DNA of 64,000 nucleotides, taken from the NCBI RefSeq assembly GCF_028502605.1, contig NC_079236.1, forward strand, positions 186,001 through 250,000. Direction: 5' to 3'. A model generated the notes under the pieces. The model had not been told where the DNA came from, searched no databases, and saw only the letters and a program-made list of their open reading frames with translations. This document shows positions 55,355-64,000 of the stretch, in pieces. Source of the stretch: Trichoderma breve. Taxonomy: Eukaryota > Ascomycota > Sordariomycetes > Hypocreales > Hypocreaceae. Every line of letters begins with the position of its first letter. The stretch's first letter is position 1. The translations under genes and the position numbers were made by a program.

Positions 55355-57808
55355 AAGCGGGCCACGATGGAGCGTCGGGGGAAAAAACTTCACCGTTGCA
55401 GCCAACTAGAACCGCTAAAACCTTCCATCGGTCGGCCTCTGATGCTAAATCTGGCCTAATCCATCATGGCCAAGCCCCCGGTCGGTGAAACGACTCGCAT
55501 TGAAGTCGTAATACAGCCAATCGCCTGCTGGGACAATCATCAAGAGCCCGAATACGGTGGCCGAGTCGTGTGCTACCCTCCCTGGAAGATTGGGGCTCTA
55601 CTATGTGCCTATGTTGAAGCCCATGCTGGTGCTGACACTGCCTGACAGTGAGTGGCAAGAAGAGGAAAGGTTCAATGTTCTCAGGGCGTGATTTCGCAAG
55701 TGCATACCACAAGCATCCTGCAGCCAGTCGGAAGACGATGAAGCGATAGGGAACGGCGGAATCAGTGGCCTATTTGTTGAGCCACTTTTCTCGCTGTAGA
55801 AAAATGTGTATTGTATTGCTCCATACTCTGGATCTTGGCTTCAATATTTTGTTGTAAGTGGCTCCATGTAAGCCCACCTCGTTCTTGGTCCAGATCATGT
55901 CAGGATTTCTCTCATCGTTGGCTTGTCTTCTCTTGTCCTAGCTTGCCACTTCTTTCCCTTTCTTTCTTTTCTTCTTCTCTTCTTTTTTTTTTTTTTTTTC
56001 ATTCGAAAATTTCTTTCAGTCCACTTCAATAGTTCAATCTTGGCGTTTAAAATCACAGCTCGCAGCTTCAGTTTCTCACCGGTTGGGTCCGCCCGCCCTT
56101 TGCCGCAGCCACGAAATGCTGTTCGGAGGGGCTTGAGCAAATTTCTTGTACGAGTAATCGTGGCGCTCCGAGCACCCGTAAACATTGAAGCTTCCATCGT
56201 CATTCCAGGCACAAAAAATGATCCCCAGCAATGGCGCGAGAGTTCAGTCTAAGCCAAGCTCGGAGAAGCTAGAAAGCTCCTCTCTCGGAGCATTTCGCGC
56301 CACAATGTTGCTAGCGGCGTCGGCCTTCTTATTTTTTTCTTTCTTTCGCATCCGGCCAGATGCTCTATGATGGGCCGATAACCAATGTCTCAGCTCCAAA
56401 GACATAGTTCGGATGCCAAGGTTAATAAAAATAGCCTCGCCTAGTCATGATCAAAACGATAGGCTGCATGAGCTGAGGTCTAATGTCACTGTAACGGATT
56501 GAAACGGTACAACTAACTACAAATATTCGTGTAACCCCGACCTTTTCGCGCAAAACGGTGTGAATTTTGATGACGTCTTTTAATTGTTTGATCAATGACT
56601 CCTTTATAAATTTGGACATGTGCGCTGTCTTCAGCCCAGCGACCGTTACGCAGGCCCAAATCTTGTTGCAGAGAAGCTGACAAACTTTTTGTCCCACCAC
56701 TTCAAACAGGCAGACGTGATCAGCCGACCTAAGTTGACCCAGGCTTCATCTGTGCCTTGGTCCAGCTATACGGTTTCATTGGAAATCTAAAACTATTCGT
56801 AGAGCATTACGAGGCGGACTTACGGACCTCATACGGATTAAACTTTGATGTTCAGCAAATCTAATATACCTATGATGTCCAATCATTATTATGGCAACTC
56901 GTTCAGCGCTCTCTGATGGTGCGTGATGCTTCGTATTCACTATAAAAATGGCATCATCCGGTGGCGCTTCGTACTGCAGCAATATATTGCTCTTATCTAC
57001 TACATGCAGTCGAAACTGAAGGTATTCTATGATTAAATCTGTCCTATTGGTCGCATATGAACCATTACTTCAGTATGCAGCTGTTTCTCATACGCCGACA
57101 ATGTCGATATTCAAGCCCCGTGTTTCTAGCTGAAGGTCTGGTACTACGAAACATCTGTAGATGACAAATTACCGTATGCTGCCCTAATTCCTTGGATGCA
57201 TGGGTTACCGCACATATAAGAGCTATCTTCCCAAAGATCACCAGATACATTCTAAAGCATTCACTTTCCCGTCCACCTCTCAACACTGTTGGTATAAAAA
57301 CCCTATAGGTGGATCGGAGTGAAAGGACACGATATCTGTTGTTTCCTGTACGGATACTTATGACGATATTCCGCTCAAGGGGCTCTGGCTTAGCTTGAGA
57401 AACTCCACATTTACTATACGATTGCGAAAATAAACGAAAAGCTTGAGCTCCGTGTTGTTTCAAGTTATAAGAAGGGTACATGAATATTGATACTCTATTT
57501 ATCAAGTCACTTCAGTGGTACACACTCCTACAAAAAGGTCGGTAACATGAGCTCGGGAGGCCCCTTCGCTTCCCTTCGTCATAATTATTTCTCCCTCTCA
57601 TCATCATATCCACGGGATCTTTGTCGTCGGTCTTTCTTGCCTAATGCGGCCTGATCTTCCAAATTGAAACCTCGTTTCCATTTATTGACTTTTAGTTCTA
57701 CTGTTGGTGATGTGATGAAGGGAACCGTTGACATCAATATGCTTATTTTTAGTGTTTAGGGCTGTTGCTAATATCCGTTCATTATACGACTGCACCGCCT
57801 CTCCTCAG

Positions 57809-57816
57809 TATATATA
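57809..57816 (+). promoter_or_regulatory. TATA box of chitin deacetylase gene
   Basis: TATATATA (57809-57816), 99 bp upstream of the ATG at 57908. Confidence 0.55.
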
Positions 57817-57907
57817 CACCTGGTAGTCCGTCTGGACATCCCAGTCTTTGGTACCCCTATAATCGTTACTGGCTACACCAACTCTCTTTTCTGTCAAGTC
57901 ATTCACG

Positions 57908-59476
57908 ATGTTAGGCTACTCTTTCATTCTCAGCGTCTCTCTTGCGGCTCTTTCTATCGAGAGTGCATATGGGGCAGCATTTATCCCGCAAAGCCCAATA
58001 GCGAGAAGTAAGGTTTCGATTTCTGCTCAGTCAAAAAGAGATGGTATTCAAGCTGCCAACGCCGATTTTATGCCATTATCGGTAGATTTTCCAATTACGG
58101 AGGACGGCCGTTGTGGTGTAAATTTCGGCACCAGATGTGAGAACGATGAATGCTGTTCTAGCGAAGGGTAAGCGCCTACGCATATTCTACCCCAGGGGTA
58201 CTGATAACAGGAAGCTGACTTTAACTAGATGGTGCGGAACCGGATACTATTACTGTTCGGCTCCTGCGTGCCAGTTTGACTATGGTCCTCACTGCGATGC
58301 CAATAGGCGACCCAAAGGGGCTAACACTGAAGACTGGCCCCGAGATCATGTGGGTTCTGTGCCATATGGAGAAGCGATTTATCATTGCACCAAGCCGGGC
58401 ACTGTAGCCTTGACTTTTGACGATGGCCCATGGGACTACACCGAGAAGCTGCTGGACATTCTTGAGGTTCGTCTAGAAACAATGTCAGTCTGATGGGAGT
58501 AAATACTGATAGAATAATACAGGAACGTGGGGCTAGAGCTACCTTCTTCATTACAGGTCGCAATCTGGGAAAAGGAGCAATCAATGACCCATCCACTGAC
58601 TGGCCTCGTCTTATCCATCGTATGAAGGCGGATGGTCACCAAATTGGCAGTCACACTTGGTCCCATCAACGCCTGCCCACGGTCGACAGGTCCCGAGTCC
58701 GTCAGCAGATGCTCTTTAACGAGATTGCCATTGCAGACATTCTTGGCTTCTTTCCCACATATATGCGACCCCCCTACTCTGCCAGTGATACAAACGTTGA
58801 TGAGTGGCTCGGCGAATTGGGATACCACGTCACGTATTTCAATCTCGACACTGAAGGTTACTTGCACGAAGCTGATATTGAGATCTCCCAGATTATTGCT
58901 GAAAAGGCATTTGAAGGAAAGGATCCAGAGACTGATTCATACCTCCAAATCGAACACGACACAGTAGCTGAGTCAGTGCACACTCTTGTCCCGTACCTAC
59001 TCGATCTTCTTTACGACGCCGGTTTCGAGGCTGTCACTGTCGGTGAATGTCTCGGAGATCCAGAAGAGAATTGGTACCGAAGGCCAGATGGAGAAGATGA
59101 GAAGAGGATTCTCACAGCGGAGATTCAAACCCCCCAAACCCCTCGTGTCAAGAGGATAAACCCTCTTGATCTTTTGAAAAAATTCCTTTACCCAACCTCT
59201 AAGCCTTATTATCCGGGAACCAACACAACTCAGTTCCCCGCTAATGGATCTTACCCTGCTGTTAACGCGTCCCTCCCCGTGGTTTATCATAACCCTACCA
59301 CTGACGGTCGTTGCGGCCCTTCACATGGCAACACTACTTGTATGAATCAAAAAATTGAGAATTGTTGTTCTCAGCGTGGATGGTGTGGAGCCACTGAGGA
59401 CCACTGCTTGAAAGGTTGTCAGGAGGGATTTGGTCGGTGCGGGATGTTTGGTCATTCTGGTCATTCTATGGTTTAA
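57908..59476 (+). CDS. CE4 chitin deacetylase flanked by two CBM18 modules
   Basis: Secreted metal-dependent polysaccharide deacetylase converting chitin to chitosan. Three exons: 57908-58167, 58229-58466 and 58523-59476, 483 aa. Seen in order: signal peptide; a short linker; a CBM18 chitin-binding module (about 66-110, DGRCG...CCS..WCG...YC); NodB domain with TFDDGP (Asp151, metal-binding Asp152), zinc ligands His210 and His214 in SHTWSH, and RPPY (from Arg248); then a basic/Pro-rich linker; and a second CBM18 (about 437-475, DGRCG...NCCSQRGWCG...HC...C). This two-sided CBM18 arrangement is found in some fungal deacetylases thought to mask or remodel chitin. Intron 1 splits the first CBM18. 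No GPI signal is seen. Fits self-wall protection or attack on other fungi. Confidence 0.94.
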
Positions 59477-60169
59477 TTAATATTTCCTTTTAGTACGGAT
59501 CTTTCCATATTAAGTTCAATCATTATTGTTTTCCTATTTATGTCTTTGAAAAATATGTCTACTTGAATGGAAGTAATTACGGGTATGTGATATTTGGTAT
59601 AGAATGAGTGTTACGATATGGCTACTGACGTTAGCGGCGGTGCCCAGCTTCTTTAGTTACAGTACATGTATATTCACCCATTTCTGCAGAAGTGGGTGTC
59701 AGCTTTTTGGTAAACTATCAAGATTCGTCACCCGTACTCGAAACAAATCAATATGAATAAATTTCTTGATATCCATCAGTTTTTTTCTAGAAGTCATTCA
59801 CAAAGACAGAGCAAAGTTCCGGTTAGTCTACTCCGCAATGTCGTAAAATTTCCGACAGTTGTCGCTAATCCCCAGTAGTGACACGCGAGCTCGGAAATTT
59901 ACATCGTGTAGGCCGCCAGATTGAGCCTTTGCTTCACATCAGCCGCTGTGTAAATACGAGTAGAACGCAAAAGGAAACCGCCGACTTCGTGGTTAGTAAT
60001 GTATTTATCACGTGCTTATCGTAGTGAAGGATCAATTGTATATAGTTTTCATCTGAGGGACTTTAGGCAGAACACAACACGAGCTGCATGGTTCCATTGC
60101 TTTGTCTGTTTGAGAGGCTCTTCGCATATTTGGATACATCTGTCCGAAAATTGCACGTATAAGAGCGTT
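59477..60169. other. Intergenic region
   Basis: 693 bp, AT-rich 3' flank of the deacetylase and promoter of the HET gene. No feature beyond A/T runs. Confidence 0.5.
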
Positions 60170-62335
60170 ATGGATTCTTTAGCAAATGATTTCAAAGACA
60201 TCCAATTGAATCCCATTTCACTATGCGGAGACTGTTGGCAGATCAATTTCTCGGCCTTATTTGATCCTGATGTTACGAACATGCAACTGCAACCTATTTT
60301 CGTCAAAGATGCCGAAAAAGTTGAAGCCACCTGCCAGTTCTGCAGTCTTCTGCTCCGAGAGGCACGAAATCTGACACGCAGTGGTCGTGTTATTCGCCAG
60401 GTCGACGGTCAACCCCTGACATTCTTCTTCGAGCGCGACTGTCAGACGGGCGTTGCAGAGCATGGCCTCGCTGAGTTCACAAAAACTATCATCCTAAAAG
60501 TCGATCTACTTCCAGTGCCGACTCCAGAAGATTTCGAGATTAAGTTTAACATTTGCCCTATTTTCACGGATAGAGGCGATGATCACCTTCAGTGTGTCCA
60601 GTTTGTCTCCACAGACAGCATAGACTTGGGTTTGTGCAGCAAGTGGCTCCGAGATTGCGAGACACGGCATCTACCGTATTGTCGGGACCTTGGTCAGGAA
60701 ATAGACAAGTTACCCTTGCCTCAAGAGTTTCGTTTGGTTGATACCATCGATAACTGCATCATTCCAGCGCCTCAAGATTGTCGTTATATCGCACTAAGCT
60801 ATGTCTGGGGCCGGGCTGCAACGTTAAAACTTAGCGAGGATAACGCGGAGACATTTGAACGCCCTGGAAGCCTAACACAGCATATAGCCGACGTACCCAG
60901 GACAGTTCAAGACGCAATGCGCGTGGTCAGATCTATGGGTGAAAGATATTTATGGGTCGATCGTCTCTGTATCATTCAGGACTCACCTAAAAAAGATGAA
61001 CAAATTGCCAAAATGGACAGCATTTACGGAGCTGCGGTCCTGACAATAGTTGCCGCATATGGGTCAGATGCTAATGCTGGACTGAGAGGAGTTCGCCCAG
61101 GCTCGCGAACCTTTAACCAGTCTGCAGCCACTATCTGGCACGACCTCACTCTTGTGGCAGCTGCCCCATCACCAGGTGATATTACAGAGTCAATATGGGC
61201 AACTCGAGGGTGGACGTACCAAGAACAACTGCTATCACAGCGATTGCTGGTTTTCACAACAGAAGGTCAGGCAGTGTGGCAATGTGCATCTAGCCATCTA
61301 TTAGAGGACACTTCATCTATCATCAAAGCCCGCCCAGTGAGGCGCCTTAGACAATTACGGGACAGCTTGAGGTTCAATGAACGCCAGCCAGTGCCGATCC
61401 CGACGCTGTCACCACTGCCTCTACAAAGGCCAGATGCAATCACTGAGTACATGGCGGTGGTTCAAGGTTACACCAAGAGACGGTTTACCTTTGAAGATGA
61501 CGTTTTGGCTGCATTTCAAGGTTTTGGAAGTATCCTTCAGCGCTATCTGAACTCTAGGTTTCTTGCTGGCCTTCCAGAAGCTTACCTGGATCAGGCATTG
61601 TTGTGGATTCCATCAATTCAGCAAAAGCGGAGAGAAGGCAACGAGAAGTATTTGCCTAGTTGGTCCTGGGTAGGATGGAGTGGGCACGCACATTACCAAG
61701 ATCTGGGCTCCTCAAACACCGAGAGAATAGTGCCTGTTGTAAAATGGTATTACACAGAGAATAGCCAGATCGCCAAGCCTATCAATCAGATCGGTATTGG
61801 AATAGATGAGTCACGATTTGGGAGAGAGAGGAGCTCAAATACGTTCTGCTGGGTACCTATTTTTGAGCTACTGGCTGATTCACTAGACGTGCTGCCAACA
61901 AGCAATCTGGATTCACAGCAGCGTCCACTGCTGCAATTCTGGACCTCTTGCTCGCTGTTCCACATCGCTTCACGGCAGAGAGATCGCCTGATTACGGGTC
62001 AGAGAGAGTCATCATTGAATCGTCCGATCAAAGTACACATTTTTCTGGGGGAATCAGAGAGACAGCTCAGTGGATACCTCATCTTGAATGGGGAAAGGTT
62101 GCCAGAGCTTGATATGTTTCGACACGAATTTATCGTCTTGTCCGAAGCCCAGTTTTCCGGATTCAATCCTGTTACTTCAGCATGTACACCGTCAGCAGAG
62201 AGTTTGATGTACAATGTGATGCTGATTGAATGGGATGACAACCGGGAGATGGCATCTCGATTGGGAATTGGGAGAGTGCTGAAGCAGGCCTGGGACGCGT
62301 CAAATCCTGTCATCAAGTTCGTCACGCTGAGTTAA
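60170..62335 (+). CDS. HET-domain (heterokaryon incompatibility) protein
   Basis: Single-exon 721-aa protein with a central heterokaryon-incompatibility domain (PF06985), a fungal immunity/self-recognition module whose activation leads to cell death. The start at 60170 (MDSLANDF) is chosen over an earlier in-frame ATG (59999) because the upstream stretch has no family character. Seen: Cys-rich N-terminal part (CGDCW, CQFC), then HET block 1 YIALSYVWG, block 2 YLWVDRLCIIQDSPKKDEQI with MDSIYGAAVLTIVAAYG, GLRGV, and block 3 WATRGWTYQEQLLSQRLLVFT. The second half contains YLPSWSWVGWSGH, typical of HET proteins. No NACHT or WD40 region is attached. The N-terminal Cys pairs could bind metal, but that is speculative. 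Confidence 0.9.
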   Translation: MDSLANDFKDIQLNPISLCGDCWQINFSALFDPDVTNMQLQPIFVKDAEKVEATCQFCSLLLREARNLTRSGRVIRQVDGQPLTFFFERDCQTGVAEHGLAEFTKTIILKVDLLPVPTPEDFEIKFNICPIFTDRGDDHLQCVQFVSTDSIDLGLCSKWLRDCETRHLPYCRDLGQEIDKLPLPQEFRLVDTIDNCIIPAPQDCRYIALSYVWGRAATLKLSEDNAETFERPGSLTQHIADVPRTVQDAMRVVRSMGERYLWVDRLCIIQDSPKKDEQIAKMDSIYGAAVLTIVAAYGSDANAGLRGVRPGSRTFNQSAATIWHDLTLVAAAPSPGDITESIWATRGWTYQEQLLSQRLLVFTTEGQAVWQCASSHLLEDTSSIIKARPVRRLRQLRDSLRFNERQPVPIPTLSPLPLQRPDAITEYMAVVQGYTKRRFTFEDDVLAAFQGFGSILQRYLNSRFLAGLPEAYLDQALLWIPSIQQKRREGNEKYLPSWSWVGWSGHAHYQDLGSSNTERIVPVVKWYYTENSQIAKPINQIGIGIDESRFGRERSSNTFCWVPIFELLADSLDVLPTSNLDSQQRPLLQFWTSCSLFHIASRQRDRLITGQRESSLNRPIKVHIFLGESERQLSGYLILNGERLPELDMFRHEFIVLSEAQFSGFNPVTSACTPSAESLMYNVMLIEWDDNREMASRLGIGRVLKQAWDASNPVIKFVTLS

Positions 62336-63064
62336 AGCTGAGGCGATCATTTGAGCATCGAACGCGTCGATCACCGCAATTAAATAACAGCACTCAGTTT
62401 TGAATCTTTCTCTATCAAGTCAACGATGAAAAGAAGACTTCTTTCGCCCACAACCAGAGGCCAGTGAAATGCTAATGTTCAATTTCCAGCCCAATGGCCA
62501 CTTTCAAGTATATAAGATCACTTTTGGGTAGCTTTCGGCTCATAGCTCTGCGTGAGGCAAGGGGCAAATGCTCCAGCTGCTTTCCAGCAACTCGGTAAAC
62601 AAAGAAAATCTCCATTCAGCTGAACAATAACTCAGCGGCTAACGCACAGCACAGGCTTCATGGCCCGCTATTCTTACCCTGCTGGGTCAGTTGCTTTTAA
62701 TTGCCGTCCCTGAGCCCAATCGAAGACGGCGGCACAGGGGTAAAGTGGCGAACGCTAAGCTGCTGGCGGCAGTCTAAGTGTGAATAGTCTCAGGCCGCCG
62801 GAGAGCCAGCTCACGAATCTAGGCCCTGAAAGACTCAGATTCCAACTATCGATCTGGCTAGACAGTGGCCATATCCCAAAAAGGAAGCGATAGCTTCAAA
62901 GATGAGCTGCTGGCAATTGGCGTCCACGAGCAATGTCAATAAAGAAGGGATGATCTCTCCTTGCATTATTCTCGTAGGCATAATAAATAGTTTGAAGCAG
63001 CCACTCTCATGACTGTTGGAGCTCAATCATCAATTCTAACCTCAGTGTCTATCATCAATTCAAG
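62336..63064. other. Intergenic region
   Basis: 729 bp; promoter of the secreted protein gene. The ORF on - at 62835-63026 is not supported. Confidence 0.5.
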
Positions 63065-64000
63065 ATGAAGCTGATCACCCTTTCCGTTGCGCTGTCAGTC
63101 TTGAACGCTGTGGATGCTCGTGACCCGGCTTGCCATCCTCCTGCGCCTTCATGCCGATGGGTCTCCTGGTGGACAGCAAGAGAGTGCAATGCTATTATCA
63201 GTGAGTTGATTTCTGGAGGGAACAAAAAAGATTATAGAGATTAATCTCTTTTGCTTTATAACTAGACGCTCGACATATCCGACGCTCGACATGTGAGGCT
63301 CCTGAAGGAACCGTCATCAGAACCAGCACAGTCACCCGCCACCCAACCATCACGCAAACCAAAACCGTGAAGCACGCAACAAGCACCAAAACATCAACCA
63401 GAACTGTCACAGTCACGGACCCTATGTATGTTACAGCATTGAATGGGATAAAAATCATTTGACTAACCTGAATGCCTCTTGAAGCACTCATCAAGATACA
63501 GCCACAGCCTGGGCCACTTTGACGGCGGTCGCAACCACAACAGATGTGGAAACTGATTCCTCGACTGTCACTATCACTACAACCTCTGTAGAGACTGATA
63601 CTTCCAGCACCACAGTTACGACGTGAGTAGCTTCGTATGTCCGCCATGGGGTCTACACATGCTGAACTGACAATGGGCAGTACCCAAGATAGCACTTCGT
63701 TTCTCAGCTGGGCTCCCGAAACTTGTGCTCAGGGGCCGCCAACAACTACTGCTCAGGGACCACCACCTACTCTCGCACCCACTTTCGCACCTACCATGAA
63801 GCGCTCTGAGAACCACTACGACGAATTACCTCGGGATTGCTGTAAGTTGATTCAAAGGAGTCACGGGCCATGAGGGTTTAAGCTAACCTTGTTAATTCTC
63901 TAGCATGCTTCCTGACTTCGACAAAGAGCTGTGGCCCTCGCGTTACAAAGGTCGTCACCAAAACCAAGGAAGACCGCCCCAAAATCATCACCAAGACTGT
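63065..64000 (+). CDS. Secreted Thr/Ser-rich protein, 3' end beyond window
   Basis: 5' part of a gene for a secreted wall-associated or mucin-like protein of unknown function. Five exons are visible: 63065-63200, 63266-63425, 63485-63622, 63681-63841 and 63904 onward (runs off the end), all in phase. Seen: signal peptide (MKLITLSVALSVLNAVDA), a Cys/Trp-rich start (CHPPAPSCRWVSWW), then a long Thr-rich stretch with repeated TVT/TTT-type units, a Pro/Thr segment (PPTTTAQGPPP, PTFAPT), and a Cys-containing SCFLTSTKSCGPR followed by KVVTKTK-type repeats. The third exon requires the acceptor at 63483-63484; other AGs shift the frame. Heavy O-glycosylation is likely. No named family recognised. Confidence 0.75.

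Larger units (their letters stand above)
54890..57907. other. Long intergenic region between siderophore transporter and deacetylase
   Basis: About 3.0 kb between divergent genes. It contains a TATATAG (55190-55196, minus direction) and the SreA-type site for the transporter, a CT-rich/poly-T tract at 55940-56000, and the TATA box of the deacetylase. No coding sequence can be supported; a noncoding transcript cannot be excluded. Confidence 0.5.

Noticed and set aside
55923..56252. 109-aa ORF on + with long Phe run
   Set aside because: Generated by a pyrimidine-rich tract; poly-Phe/Leu composition with no homology-like features.
59999..60169. N-terminal 57-residue extension of the HET protein
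   Set aside because: In frame but lacks family character; the ATG at 60170 gives a more typical start. Kept out of the model without transcript evidence.

Overview
The window looks like nuclear DNA of a filamentous ascomycete. Genes are intron-poor, with short introns (mostly about 50-100 nt) that have GTRAGT-type donors and CAG/TAG acceptors. The gene content (GH20 and GH3 N-acetylglucosaminidases, GH75 chitosanase, CBM18-bearing chitin deacetylase, siderophore MFS, HET-domain protein, non-reducing pigment PKS) fits Hypocreales, most likely a Trichoderma-like mycoparasite. The genus is inference; I could not run a search. All gene models were spliced by eye with reading-frame continuity checked across every junction.

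Layout: 0.2-1.9 kb (-) Git1-type phosphodiester/phosphate permease; 4.8-8.3 kb (+) large ArAE_2/DUF2421 membrane protein; 8.6-9.5 kb (-) protoglobin-domain protein. 11.3-17.2 kb is a degradative block: secreted GH20 hexosaminidase (+), secreted aspartic protease (+) and GH3 NagZ-like hexosaminidase (-). 18.3-24.5 kb is metabolic: FAD monooxygenase (-), trans-aconitate-type methyltransferase (+), monocarboxylate-type MFS (-) and TauD-type sulfonate dioxygenase (-). 27.5-31.3 kb: NmrA-like protein (+), an atypical PLP cysteine-synthase-like enzyme (-) and an MFS drug-transporter gene cut off after about five membrane segments (-). 33.7-33.9 kb: two tandem tRNA-Ala(CGC) genes (-).

34.3-46.8 kb is a compact pigment-type polyketide cluster: a 2163-aa non-reducing PKS (SAT-KS-AT-PT-ACP-ACP-TE), an EthD/TpcK-family dehydratase and a secreted multicopper oxidase. 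By analogy with aurofusarin and conidial-pigment pathways, the PKS would make a naphthopyrone or related aromatic heptaketide, the EthD protein would dehydrate it, and the oxidase would couple or polymerise it outside the cell.

48.5-64.0 kb: GH75 chitosanase (+), GMC oxidoreductase (-), siderophore transporter (-) with a match to the iron GATA-repressor consensus in its promoter, CE4 chitin deacetylase flanked by two CBM18 modules (+), HET-domain protein (+), and the 5' part of a secreted Thr-rich protein that runs off the window end.

Four of the genes act on chitin, chitosan or their oligomers (GH20, GH3, GH75, CE4). Long intergenic stretches (up to 3 kb) hold AT-rich DNA, a 30-bp G run, degenerate short repeats and a foldback element, but no further gene that I can support.
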